A stretch of 64,000 nt of DNA from Anaeromyxobacter oryzae (GTDB lineage: Bacteria > Myxococcota > Myxococcia > Myxococcales > Anaeromyxobacteraceae), in contig NZ_AP025591.1 in the NCBI RefSeq assembly GCF_023169945.1, positions 2,254,501 through 2,318,500 of the forward strand, given 5' to 3'. The translations under genes and the position numbers were made by a program. A model generated the notes under the pieces. The model had not been told where the DNA came from and ran no database searches. It saw only the letters and a list, made by a program, of their open reading frames with translations. This document shows, in pieces, positions 34,960 through 43,068 of the stretch; positions within the stretch are counted from its first letter, which is position 1; every line of letters begins with the position of its first letter.

Positions 34960-35307
34960 TCACTGTGCGTGGCAGGCGGTGCAGTCGTCGAAGCCGAAGG
35001 CCTTCTTGCCGTGGCACGCGCCGCAGGCCTCGCCCTTCTCCATCCGCGCGTGCGTCACCGCGGGCGCACGCTTCTCGCTCGAGCGCCCGAGGACGCTGAA
35101 CAGCCGCGGATGGCACGAGACACACGACGCCTTGTCCGCGTCGACGTGGCTCACGTGCCGGAACGTCACCTGGCCCGGGCTGTCGCCGGTCCGCGCGAGC
35201 GCGAGATCCTGCGGGAGCGCGGGGAGCTCCTTCGCTGCGACCGCCGCGGCCGCGAGGAGCCCCAGCGCCGCCGTGATCCACCTCGACCCACCGTGCGAGC
35301 TCGTCAT
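34960..35307 (-). CDS. triheme c7-type cytochrome
   Basis: 115 aa, ribosome site TAGGAGGCCGAC. Signal peptide RWITAALGLLAAAAVAA, then three heme motifs: CVSCH, CGACH and CTACH, the last three residues before the stop. Extra His residues in FRHVSHVD and VTHARME can serve as distal ligands, as in c7 cytochromes. It starts 9 bp after the NrfD stop. It should accept electrons in the periplasm from the HybA-like subunit and pass them on. Confidence 0.93.
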   Translation of the reverse strand: MTSSHGGSRWITAALGLLAAAAVAAKELPALPQDLALARTGDSPGQVTFRHVSHVDADKASCVSCHPRLFSVLGRSSEKRAPAVTHARMEKGEACGACHGKKAFGFDDCTACHAQ

Positions 35308-35316
35308 GTCGGCCTC

Positions 35317-36564
35317 CTACCCCGCCATCGTGCTGGGGCCCGCGGGCGCGTGCCCCTCCGCGAACGCGGGATCCTCGCGCAGGATGGGCATGCGGTTCAC
35401 GATCCACCGGAACGCGAGCACGCCGATGGTGCAGAGCGTGATCGAGACCCAGATCTCCATCCAGCTCGGCACGTACCGGTCCGGGCGGTTCCAGTTCATG
35501 GCGATGACCGAGACGTTCAGGCGGTTGAGCGCGATGCCGAGGACGCCCATCACGCCCGCCGCGCGGACGAGCCCGACCCGGCCGCTCCGCGCGCCGAACG
35601 CGTAGAGGAGCGACGGCACGAGCACGAACCCGACCGTCTCGACGAGGAACCAGGCGCCGTACCCGGTCCGCAGGTACCCCCAGGCGTGCCCGTCGATGAC
35701 GCCCTGCAGCTTCAGGAAGAAGTACGCGAACATCACGACCGCGCCCGCCTTCCCGAGGCCGAGCGTGAGCTTGTCCACGTCGACGTGCTGCCCGGCGACC
35801 TGCGAGTGGAAGACGCGATGCGAGATCATGCTCTCGACCACGACCATCGAGATGCCGGCGATGATCGCGGAGATGAAGAAGAAGATGAAGATGTAGGGCG
35901 TGTACCAGAGCGGGTGGAGCTTGGTCGGCGCGAGCAGGAAGAGCGACCCGAGCGCGGACTGGTGCATCGTCGAGAAGATCACCGACAGCACCGTGAGGGC
36001 CACCAGCGCCTTCTTCAGGATCCCGTGGACCCGCTTCCACCCGAGCCACTCGAAGAGCGGGACGGTGAACTCGAGGAGGAGCACGGTCGTGTAGCACATG
36101 ACGCACCACGCGACCTCGAACAGCACCGACGCCGTGCCGTAGTTGAACATCGCCTGGACGATGTTCCAGGGCCGACCGAGGTCGGCGAGGAGCCCGAACA
36201 CCGCCATGAGGTAGCCGAGGAAGGCGGTGAGGATCGCCGGCCGCTCGATGGGGTGGTACTCGTGCAGGCCGAACAGCTGGACCGTCGCGCCGATGGTGAA
36301 GCCCCCGGCGGCGAGCACGATCCCGGTCATCATGTCGAAGCCGATCCAGATGCCCCACGGCGTCGACTGGGACAGGTTCGTGGTCGCGCCGAGGCCGACC
36401 GCGAACCGGTAGACGAGGAGCGGGACGCCGACCACGAGGATCGCGGCGGCGACCGCGTTCACCGGCGTGAGGAGCGACCGCAGGTACGCGGGCAGGCTCA
36501 TGCCGAGGAGGATCTTCTCGCGGAAGAACGACGGGCGAGTCACAGCGACCGGGAGCTCAGCCAT
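35317..36564 (-). CDS. HybB/NrfD-family quinone-binding membrane protein
   Basis: 415 aa with about ten transmembrane helices. HybB signatures: TPWGIWIGFDMMTGIVLAAGGF, HEYHPIERPAILTAFLGY, ADLGRPWNIVQAMFNYG, STMHQSALGSLFLL and RLNVSVIAMNWNRPDRYVPSW. It reacts with menaquinone and passes electrons to the Fe-S partner. No heme ligand pattern, as usual. It overlaps the HybA-like gene by 8 bp. Confidence 0.94.
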   Translation of the reverse strand: MAELPVAVTRPSFFREKILLGMSLPAYLRSLLTPVNAVAAAILVVGVPLLVYRFAVGLGATTNLSQSTPWGIWIGFDMMTGIVLAAGGFTIGATVQLFGLHEYHPIERPAILTAFLGYLMAVFGLLADLGRPWNIVQAMFNYGTASVLFEVAWCVMCYTTVLLLEFTVPLFEWLGWKRVHGILKKALVALTVLSVIFSTMHQSALGSLFLLAPTKLHPLWYTPYIFIFFFISAIIAGISMVVVESMISHRVFHSQVAGQHVDVDKLTLGLGKAGAVVMFAYFFLKLQGVIDGHAWGYLRTGYGAWFLVETVGFVLVPSLLYAFGARSGRVGLVRAAGVMGVLGIALNRLNVSVIAMNWNRPDRYVPSWMEIWVSITLCTIGVLAFRWIVNRMPILREDPAFAEGHAPAGPSTMAG

Positions 36565-37468
36565 GGTGGTCCTCCCCGGCGTCGCCGCCGGCCGGAGCCG
36601 CTTCGGAGTCGTGGGCCGCCTCGTTGCGGCGCCGCGAGAAGGCGTAGAGGCCCATCAGGAGCGGGGGCCAGAGCGTCATCACGAACGGCGGAGCGCCGAG
36701 GGCGCCGGCGACGAGATCCGGGTACGGCCGCTCGGGGACGTCGGTGCGGAGGGCGAGCGCGGAGAGGTCCAGGTCCCCGATGTAGAGCCAGCTCGTGCCG
36801 CCGGCCTCCCGCTCTCCGTAGACGTGGTGGAGGTAGCGGCCCGGGTTCGTGTAGATGCGCGTCTTCGCGACCTCGAGCAGCTCCGCGCGCTTCCCGAAGG
36901 TGAGCGCGCCCGAGGGGCACACCTCGGTGCACGCGGGCTTCTGCCCGCGCGCCTGCCGCTCCGCGCAGAACGAGCACTTCCGGACGCGCGGCGCGTTGCT
37001 GCCGTACTCGTACCGCGGCACGTCGAACGGGCACGCCAGCATGCAGTAGCGGCAGCCCATGCAGCGGGACGCGTCGTAGGTGACCGGGCCCTCCGGCTGC
37101 TTGTCCATCGCACGGACCGGGCACGCGGACGCGCACGCGGGCGAGAGGCAGTGCATGCACTGCTTCTTCGCGAACCGCGGCTCGCCGGGCGCCTTCTCGG
37201 CCCGGTTCACCACCGTGAAGGCGTCCTGGGTGGTGTCGCGCCGCGCGTCGAGCACGCGGTCGTCCTCGGGCGGCGGCGGCAGCGCGTTCGCCTCGCTGCA
37301 CGCGGCCTCGCAGGCGCGGCAACCCACGCAGAGCGTGGTGTCGACGAGCACGCCCGGCGGGTCGATCGCCGTCGACGACGATGCGCGCGTCACGCGCGCG
37401 GCGAGGAGCCCCGCCCCTGCCGCGCTCGCGCCTGCGACCTTCAACAGCCCCCTGCGTCCGATCCTCAT
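36557..37468 (-). CDS. HybA-like periplasmic ferredoxin with Tat signal and C-terminal anchor
   Basis: 303 aa from ATG 37468. The Tat signal is RIGRRGLLKVAGASAAGAGL. Sixteen Cys in four sets: CVGCRACEAAC, CMHCLSPACASACP, CMGCRYCMLACPFDVP and CSFCAER...ACTEVCP. A C-terminal helix (FVMTLWPPLLMGLYAF) anchors it. It matches HybA of hydrogenase-2, but no hydrogenase subunit gene is present. With HybB and the triheme protein it forms a menaquinone-periplasm electron module. Confidence 0.93.
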   Translation of the reverse strand: MRIGRRGLLKVAGASAAGAGLLAARVTRASSSTAIDPPGVLVDTTLCVGCRACEAACSEANALPPPPEDDRVLDARRDTTQDAFTVVNRAEKAPGEPRFAKKQCMHCLSPACASACPVRAMDKQPEGPVTYDASRCMGCRYCMLACPFDVPRYEYGSNAPRVRKCSFCAERQARGQKPACTEVCPSGALTFGKRAELLEVAKTRIYTNPGRYLHHVYGEREAGGTSWLYIGDLDLSALALRTDVPERPYPDLVAGALGAPPFVMTLWPPLLMGLYAFSRRRNEAAHDSEAAPAGGDAGEDHHG

Positions 37469-37767
37469 GGCGCCCCCCGCGCGATGTACCCGAGCACGAT
37501 ACCTTCGCGCGCCGCTCGCTCGCCTGCGGTCGATCACCTCGGCGATGGCGAAAAACTCAGCGGTGTCGAGGATCTCGACGCGGCCGGCGAGCGCACGCCG
37601 GGCCTGCGCAAATGGCTCGGGGTCGGGGCGAGGAAGCGCGAGCCCTCACGCCGGTTCCTCACCGCGCGTTCCTGTCGCGCCCACTCCGCTGCGGCCCTTC
37701 GCGGCGACCCCGGACTCCGCCCCCGGCGTCGACCCGGTGCGTTACCAAAGCCGAGGGAGGTGACGAC

Positions 37768-38001
37768 ATGAGAACCAGCACGACCACGACGACGCGGAAG
37801 GCCAGGGCGACCCCGCTCGCGCGCGAGCTCGAGGAGCTCGGGCGGACGCTGCAGGACGTGGGGCGCAAGCTCGTGAAGCTGACCACGAACACCGTCGCGA
37901 CGGCGGCCGAGGACACGCTGGGCGCAGCAGAGGACGCGCTCGCGATGGCGCACGGCAAGCTGAAGAAGGTCCGCACGCAGATCCGCCGGACATCGGCGTA
38001 G
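37768..38001 (+). CDS. small basic helical protein
   Basis: 77 aa. ATG 37768 has a strong ribosome site (GAGGGAGGTGACGAC). Thr-rich basic start (MRTSTTTTTRKARATP) followed by an amphipathic helix with heptad character, LARELEELGRTLQDVGRKLVKL, and a basic end (KLKKVRTQIRRTSA). No family recognised. Could be a phasin-like or nucleoid-associated small protein. The hairpin after it is shared with the convergent csp gene. Confidence 0.7.
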   Translation: MRTSTTTTTRKARATPLARELEELGRTLQDVGRKLVKLTTNTVATAAEDTLGAAEDALAMAHGKLKKVRTQIRRTSA

Positions 38002-38027
38002 CTGTCGGCGAACCCCCGAGACGACGA

Positions 38028-38053
38028 GAGCCCGGACCTCGCGGCCCGGGCTC
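38028..38053. terminator. bidirectional hairpin between small protein and csp copy 2
   Basis: Eight-bp arms GAGCCCGG and CCGGGCTC with a 10-base loop, 26 bp after one stop and 28 bp from the other. TTCATTTT follows on the plus strand. Confidence 0.65.
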
Positions 38054-38081
38054 CGGTGCTGCTTCATTTTCGTGAGGTGAA

Positions 38082-38285
38082 TCAGATCGCGCGGACGTTC
38101 GCCGCCTGCAGGCCCTTGGGGCCGCGGGTGATGTCGAACTCCACCTTCTGGCCCTCGGCCAGGCTGCGGAACCCCTGGGCCTGGATCGCAGTGTGGTGGC
38201 AGAACACGTCCTCGCCGCCGCCGTCCTGCGTGATGAAGCCGAAGCCCTTCGCGTCGTTGAACCACTTCACGGTACCGGTCGCCAT
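38082..38285 (-). CDS. cold-shock protein (CspA family), copy 2
   Basis: 67 aa with intact RNP1 (KGFGFIT) and RNP2 (DVFCHHTAI). It differs from the copy at 8218 at about six residues (Gln for Asp at 37, DITR for DVAK, RAI for RPL at the end). ATG 38285; upstream there is AACGAGTTCAGAG, again without a strong AGGAGG. A 328-bp gap precedes it, enough for a long leader. Confidence 0.96.
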   Translation of the reverse strand: MATGTVKWFNDAKGFGFITQDGGGEDVFCHHTAIQAQGFRSLAEGQKVEFDITRGPKGLQAANVRAI

Positions 38286-38613
38286 CTCTGAACTCGTTTC
38301 TGTGCTCTGTTCCGAGGACGGCAGCTGCCGGCGCTCGGTGTTGCCCCGAAATGAGGCGGGCTCAACCGTTAGCCGGTGTGGGCGCTCGTGTCGAGAAGGA
38401 TCCGACCGGACGCCCGCTTTTCGTCGGCCGCGCCCTGCCGCACGACCGGGCGGGCGGCGTTCCCGCGACGCCGGGGCCAATCCACGTTATGTCTGTGACA
38501 CCCCGACCGGTTCGGCCGGGGTGCGGGCGGCAGGTCTGCGCGTCCGCGGCGGGCTCACCGGGCGACCTCACGTCCCCTCGCCCGGTGGTGGCCCTGACGG
38601 GACGAGGTCGCTC
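38286..38613. promoter_or_regulatory. 328-bp divergent region before csp copy 2
   Basis: No gene seen. It should hold the csp promoter and leader. Near the other end lies an inverted repeat, CACCCCG (38499-38505) and CGGGGTG (38517-38523), about 90 bp before the next small gene. The stretch around 38340-38360 is less G+C-rich than the rest. Confidence 0.4.
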
Positions 38614-38820
38614 ATGAACGACGCCATCTCAGACGTGAAGAAGCGGCTCCGGACCGCCGAGGATCTGCTCCGCCGGAGCGGCAGCTCGAGCGACAACGTG
38701 CGTCTCGCCCAGGCGATCGACCGGACCCGCCGCCTTCTCCGGCACGCGGACCGCGGCCGCGAGCCCACGCCGGAGCTGCTCCACGCGATGCAGGCGGTGG
38801 ACGCGCTGACGAGCGGGTAG
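38614..38820 (+). CDS. small hypothetical helical protein
   Basis: 68 aa from ATG 38614; ribosome site weak (GACGAGG). Sequence is two amphipathic helices, DAISDVKKRLRTAEDLLRRSG and NVRLAQAIDRTRRLLRHADRG, then a short third helix PELLHAMQAVDAL. No family recognised. Third-position G/C use is coding-like. Confidence 0.6.
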   Translation: MNDAISDVKKRLRTAEDLLRRSGSSSDNVRLAQAIDRTRRLLRHADRGREPTPELLHAMQAVDALTSG

Positions 38821-38942
38821 CGGCCCGCCACGAGCGGGGGCCGCGAGAGCGCCCGACCCTTCGGGCCCGCCTCCCGGTCCCGGCCGCGGCGTTAGCGTCG
38901 CCGAGCCCGCGCGGGCGCCGTCCCGCGCGCGGGGAGGCCGCC

Positions 38943-39425
38943 ATGGAGCTCACCGCCGTCAGGATCGACAAGCCCGAGGACGTGAACGTCATCGTGGGCC
39001 AGGCCCACTTCATCAAGACCGTCGAGGACCTCCACGAGGCGCTCGCCGGGAGCTCCCCTCACCTTCGCTTCGGGATCGCGTTCTGCGAGTCCTCCGGCCC
39101 GCGCCTGGTGCGGCGCTCGGGGAACGACCCGGCCCTCGTGGACCTCGCGGTCCGCAACGCGCTCGCGATCGGCGCCGGGCACTCCTTCGTCGTGCTCCTC
39201 CGCGAGGGCTTCCCGGTGAGCGTGCTGAACGCGCTGAAGCTCGTCCCGGAGGTCTGTGGGATCTTCTGCGCGACCGCGAACCCGGTGGAGATCCTCGTCG
39301 CGGAGACCGCGGGCGGCCGCGGGATCGCCGGGGTGGTGGACGGCGGCGCGCCGCTCGGCGTCGAGACGGGGAAGGACGTCGACGAGCGGAAGCAGCTCCT
39401 CCGCCGGTTCGGGTACAAGCTCTGA
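38943..39425 (+). CDS. adenosine-specific kinase (DUF355 family)
   Basis: 160 aa. Family features: VRIDKPEDVNVIVGQAHFIKTVEDLHEAL, FGIAFCESSGPRLVRRSGND, AIGAGHSFVVLL, GFPVSVLNALKLVPEVCGIFCATANPVEI and VDGGAPLGVETGKD near the end. The length is exact for PF04008, first described from an archaeal adenosine-binding protein. It would phosphorylate adenosine to AMP. Monocistronic. Confidence 0.93.
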   Translation: MELTAVRIDKPEDVNVIVGQAHFIKTVEDLHEALAGSSPHLRFGIAFCESSGPRLVRRSGNDPALVDLAVRNALAIGAGHSFVVLLREGFPVSVLNALKLVPEVCGIFCATANPVEILVAETAGGRGIAGVVDGGAPLGVETGKDVDERKQLLRRFGYKL

Positions 39426-39459
39426 CCGGCGCGGCGCGCGCCGCGTCCGCGCACCTCCT

Positions 39460-40266
39460 ATGATGGCGTTGATGCCGCCGCTCTCCCCGGACGACCACGC
39501 CGCCCTCGCCCGCGCTCGGGCCATCCTCGAGAGCCCGAGCCTCGCGATCCGGCTCACCGACACGATCGGCTCGCCCATCGAGGCGCTCGTGCGGCGGCTA
39601 CCGGATGGCGCCCAGCGCGTCGTGGCGGACGGGACGCGCCGCGCCCTCGAGGCGGCGCTCGATGCCGCGCTCCGGACGCTCGACGGCCGGCGGACCGGCA
39701 AGGCCGCAGACTGGCTCCACCGCGGCGCGGTGGTCGCGAGCGGTGCGGTCGGCGGTGCGGCCGGCCTCGCTGGCCTCGTCGTCGAGCTGCCCTTCTCGCT
39801 GACCGTGATGCTCCGGTCCATCGCCGACCACGGGCGGGCGCAGGGCGAGGATCTCTCGGGCGTCGCGGCGCGCCTCGAGTGCCTCACCGTGTTCGCGTAC
39901 GGCACGCGGTCCCGCGGCGACGACGCGGCGGACGCGGGGTACTTCGCGATCCGCGCCACGCTCGCCCGCGCGGTGAGCCACGCCGCGGAGTACGTCGCGG
40001 AGCGCGGCCTCGCCGAGGCGCTCTCGGAGCGGAGCGCGCCGGCCCTCCTGCAGCTCGTGGCGCGCATCACGCAGCGGCTCGGGATCGCCGTCACCGACAA
40101 GGCCGCGGCGCAGCTCGTCCCGGTGCTCGGGGCCGCCGGCGGCGCGGCGGTGAACGCGCTCTTCATGAGCCACTACCAGGAGACCGCCTGGGCTCACTTC
40201 ACGATCCGCCGGCTCGAGCGGCTCCACGGCGCCGGCGAGGTCCGGCGCGCCTACGAGGCAACCTGA
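39460..40266 (+). CDS. EcsC family protein
   Basis: 268 aa; two ATGs in tandem (39460, 39463). The EcsC domain is clear: GGAAGLAGLVVELPFSLTVMLRSIADH, then ECLTVFAYG..., and near the end a second Gly/Ala-rich amphipathic stretch (VPVLGAAGGAAVNALFMSHYQETAWAHF). EcsC proteins are of unknown function, named for the Bacillus ABC transporter operon. No ABC gene is near. A weak membrane association through the Gly/Ala helices is likely. Confidence 0.9.
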   Translation: MMALMPPLSPDDHAALARARAILESPSLAIRLTDTIGSPIEALVRRLPDGAQRVVADGTRRALEAALDAALRTLDGRRTGKAADWLHRGAVVASGAVGGAAGLAGLVVELPFSLTVMLRSIADHGRAQGEDLSGVAARLECLTVFAYGTRSRGDDAADAGYFAIRATLARAVSHAAEYVAERGLAEALSERSAPALLQLVARITQRLGIAVTDKAAAQLVPVLGAAGGAAVNALFMSHYQETAWAHFTIRRLERLHGAGEVRRAYEAT

Positions 40267-40641
40267 TCGATTCGAGCGCCCCTCCCCCCGCGCCCCCTCC
40301 GAGCGAACGCGCTCGGACGTCTGGCGCTCGCGGGCCAGCCCAAGTGCCGGCTTTCGCCGCCACGGGGCGGCGTTACGCTCTCCTCAGCCCGGGGGAACGC
40401 GCGACAGTCCCGCGACGGCCCTCCCGTGAAGCCGCAGGCTCGAGGGGCTTCTCCCCTCTCCTGAGCCGGCACTCCGGCATCGTCCGGACCCGGCGACGGC
40501 TCGCGCGCACGGGTCCATCGTCCCCCGGGTGAAGAGGGGCCGCCCCGCGAGGCGGCCCTTCGATCTTTCGGCCCGGCGCGGAAGCGAGGCGGCCGGCGCG
40601 GAGGGCCGACCGCGCCGGCCATCGATCCCTCGGGTGAAGCC
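40267..40641. other. 375-bp intergenic region with a terminator hairpin
   Basis: No gene. A hairpin at 40535-40560 (GGGCCGCC arms extended by A-T and G-T pairs, loop CCGCGA) is followed by TTCGATCTTT, so it could end EcsC transcription. The promoter of the Trp-rich protein must lie in the last 80 bases. Confidence 0.55.
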
Positions 40642-41454
40642 ATGAGGCGCATGCTCCTCGTCGCGCTCCTCGCGGTCGCGGTGCCGCTCGGCGTCGTCGT
40701 CCGCGCCGATCCGCCGGCCCCGGCGAACGTCACGCTCGAGACGTTCGAGCGCAACCTGGCCGCGGACGGCGAGTGGATCACGTTCGCGCCGTACGGCACC
40801 GTGTGGCGCCCGCTGCACGTCGGCCCGGGCTGGCGCCCGTACTATCACGGTGAGTGGATCTGGACGGACGAGGGCTGGCTCTGGACCACCGACGAGCCAT
40901 GGGGGTGGGCGACGTACCACTACGGGCGCTGGGTGCACGATCCGGTGCTCGGCTGGCTGTGGATCCCGGGGTTCGAGTGGGCGCCGGCGTGGGTCGCGTG
41001 GCGCATGGGCGGCGGCGTCGTGGGATGGGCGCCGCTCTGGCCCGGGATCGTCGGCGGGTGGGTGGATCCGCCCCCGATCGAGCCGGGCGTGTGGATCTTC
41101 GTGCCCATCCCGCGGTTCGTCGGCGTGCGCGTCGAGCAGGTGGCGTACCCGCCCGCGCGCGCGCCGCACCTCGTCCGCGCCACCCGGCCTGCGCCGCCGC
41201 CGCGCTGGTCGACGGTCCCCCCGCCGCCCGGCGGCGGCCCCTCGCACCGCGGGGTCGAGCGCGCCGTCGGGCGCCCGGTGCCGCCGGTCCGGATCGTCCC
41301 GGTACCGACGCCGGCCGAGGCCAGGCGCGGCGCGAGGGACGGGACCGCGCCGGCCTACCGGCCGGCGCCTGCGCCGCGACCGTCCCCCGGGGCGAGGCCG
41401 ACGCCGACCCGCGCGCCACGCCCGGCGCCCTCCCCGGACGCGACCCGGCGCTGA
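40642..41454 (+). CDS. secreted Trp/Tyr-rich repeat protein (DUF6600-like)
   Basis: 270 aa. Signal peptide RRMLLVALLAVAVPLGVVVRA. The next 100 residues hold repeated Trp-Gly-Tyr motifs: RPLHVGPGWRPYYHGEWIWT, DEGWLWTTDEPWGWATYHYG and RWVHDPVLGWLWIPGFEWAP. This is the pattern of DUF6600 proteins, common in myxobacteria and of unknown role. The last 100 residues are Pro/Arg/Ala-rich and low in complexity. Likely periplasmic or envelope-associated. Confidence 0.85.
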   Translation: MRRMLLVALLAVAVPLGVVVRADPPAPANVTLETFERNLAADGEWITFAPYGTVWRPLHVGPGWRPYYHGEWIWTDEGWLWTTDEPWGWATYHYGRWVHDPVLGWLWIPGFEWAPAWVAWRMGGGVVGWAPLWPGIVGGWVDPPPIEPGVWIFVPIPRFVGVRVEQVAYPPARAPHLVRATRPAPPPRWSTVPPPPGGGPSHRGVERAVGRPVPPVRIVPVPTPAEARRGARDGTAPAYRPAPAPRPSPGARPTPTRAPRPAPSPDATRR

Positions 41455-41470
41455 GCTGCACGCCCCGCTC

Positions 41471-41980
41471 TCATGTCACGAGCTTCGCGAGGAGCGCCTC
41501 GACCGCGCGCTCGTCCTCGCCGCCGGACGCGATGACGTCCGGCGCGAGCGGAGGCTCGTACGGTGCGCCCGCGCCGGGCAGCTCCGGCGCCTCGCCCCGG
41601 CGCGCCGCCGCGTAGAGCCCCTTCGGATCGCGTCGCGCGCACGCCTCGAGCGGCGTCGCGACCAGCACCTCCAGGAAGCGCGGGGCGAGCGCCCTGGCCG
41701 CGTCGCGGTGGGCCCGGCGCGGCGCCGTGGCGGGCACGATGACGACGAGCCCCTGCTCCGCGAACGTCGCCGCGAGGCTGCCGAGGGCCGCGTAGAAGCG
41801 ATCGCGGTCGTCGGCGCCCCGGCCGGCGGGCCGCCCGAGCGCCGCCCGGACGGCATCGCCGTCGAGGACGAGGCACGGCACGCGGTCGGCGCGGAGCCGC
41901 GCGGCGAGCCGGCCGGCGAGCGTCGACTTCCCCGAGGCCGGGAGCCCGGTCACCCACACGACGGCGCCGCCGCCGCTCAC
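41471..41980 (-). CDS. CysC-like adenylylsulfate kinase family P-loop kinase
   Basis: 169 aa from GTG 41980, overlapping the APH stop (GTGA). P-loop GLPASGKST, then LVLDGDAVRAAL (canonical CysC has LDGDNVRHGL), VVIVPATAPRRAHRDAAR, and VATPLEACARRDPKGLYAAA with GAPYEPPLAPDV. The last two are strongly CysC. The missing Asn and the changed loop after DGD, with no sulfate adenylyltransferase nearby, leave the substrate open. Coupled to an APH-like kinase and a PRTase-like gene. Confidence 0.8.
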   Translation of the reverse strand: MSGGGAVVWVTGLPASGKSTLAGRLAARLRADRVPCLVLDGDAVRAALGRPAGRGADDRDRFYAALGSLAATFAEQGLVVIVPATAPRRAHRDAARALAPRFLEVLVATPLEACARRDPKGLYAAARRGEAPELPGAGAPYEPPLAPDVIASGGEDERAVEALLAKLVT

Positions 41981-43068
41981 CGGAAGAGCGCCTCCGCGAG
42001 CGCCGGATCGAACATCGGCGCGTCCAGGGCGCGCTCCGCGAGCCCGAGCAGCGCGTCCCGGGCCGGTCCGCCGAGATCGGGGTAGAAGCGCGGACAGCAC
42101 ACGACCAGCGCGCGCCACGCGAGGAACGGCGCGAGATCCTCCAGCACCTCCCGCCCCCCGCCGCACTCGAGGTAGGTCGTGAAGAAGAGCCACCAGAGTG
42201 GTCCGAACCCGCGTGCCCACGTCCCGGGCGCCTGGATGGCGAAGAACGGGTAGTTCACCGTGAGCGCGGCCACGTCGTCGGCGGGGTCGCCGAGGCACCC
42301 GCGGCTCGCGTCGAGCAGGGTGAACCGGGTCCCCTCGGAGAAGACGAGGTTGAACGGGTGGAAGTCGCCGTGGATCCGGCGGAGCCGATCGGCCCGGCCG
42401 CGCAGCTTCCACCGCCAGTCGAGACAGCGCCGCTCGATGGCGGCGAGCCGTGACGGCGAGGCGCCCGGCGTGTCGGGCGGGTAGGCGTCGACGATCCCGA
42501 AGATCCCTTCCCCCGAGCCGAGGAGATCGCGCAGGGCGCGCTGCCACGCCACCCGATCGGACCTGGGCTCGCGGTGGAGCCGCCCGAGCCACCGCGCGAG
42601 CGCCTCGCACCGCCCGAGGTCCTCCTCGCCGACCACGCCGTCGCGAGCCACGCGGCGGAGGTCCTCGGCGTAGAGGCGCCCCTCCGCGAACGTCGTGACG
42701 AGGTACGGCTCGCCCGCGGTCCGGAGCGACACGAGCCCCTCCGGCCCGACCGCGCCGACGTCCAGCGCGCGCACGTGGTCCGGGATCGCGTCGAAGGTGT
42801 CGAAGGAGAGGAGCAGCTCCGCCCACCGGTCCGCGCGCCGGTCGTGGCCGAACGGATCGGCGAGGGCGGTCCGGAACACCAGCGTCCGCCGCTCCCCGCC
42901 CGGCGCCTCGACCTCGACGCGCATCGGCCGCCCGTAACCAGCGTCCTTGCGCGCCACGCCCGCGCCCACGTCGGGCGCCAGGGCGCGGATCGCGACCACC
43001 CGGCCGCCGGGCACGAGCTCCGAGACCGCCCGCGCGATGGCGTCGCTGCCGGCCCGCTCCATCGTCAT
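41977..43068 (-). CDS. APH-type phosphotransferase
   Basis: 363 aa from ATG 43068, overlapping the upstream PRTase stop (ATGA). Kinase-like fold of the aminoglycoside phosphotransferase superfamily: nucleotide region RTLVFRTAL, PYLVTTFAEGRLYAEDL in the hinge, catalytic loop RIHGDFHPFNLVFS and the metal loop TLLDASRGCLGDPADDVAALTV. LLDAS replaces the usual (I/L)D(W/F). C-terminal helices are long. It phosphorylates a small molecule; aminoglycoside resistance is not implied. First middle gene of a three-gene coupled unit. Confidence 0.85.
   Translation of the reverse strand: MTMERAGSDAIARAVSELVPGGRVVAIRALAPDVGAGVARKDAGYGRPMRVEVEAPGGERRTLVFRTALADPFGHDRRADRWAELLLSFDTFDAIPDHVRALDVGAVGPEGLVSLRTAGEPYLVTTFAEGRLYAEDLRRVARDGVVGEEDLGRCEALARWLGRLHREPRSDRVAWQRALRDLLGSGEGIFGIVDAYPPDTPGASPSRLAAIERRCLDWRWKLRGRADRLRRIHGDFHPFNLVFSEGTRFTLLDASRGCLGDPADDVAALTVNYPFFAIQAPGTWARGFGPLWWLFFTTYLECGGGREVLEDLAPFLAWRALVVCCPRFYPDLGGPARDALLGLAERALDAPMFDPALAEALFR

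Noticed and set aside
41977..43068. Antibiotic resistance role for the APH-like gene.
   Set aside because: Only the general APH fold is seen. Context with PRTase-like and CysC-like genes fits metabolism better.
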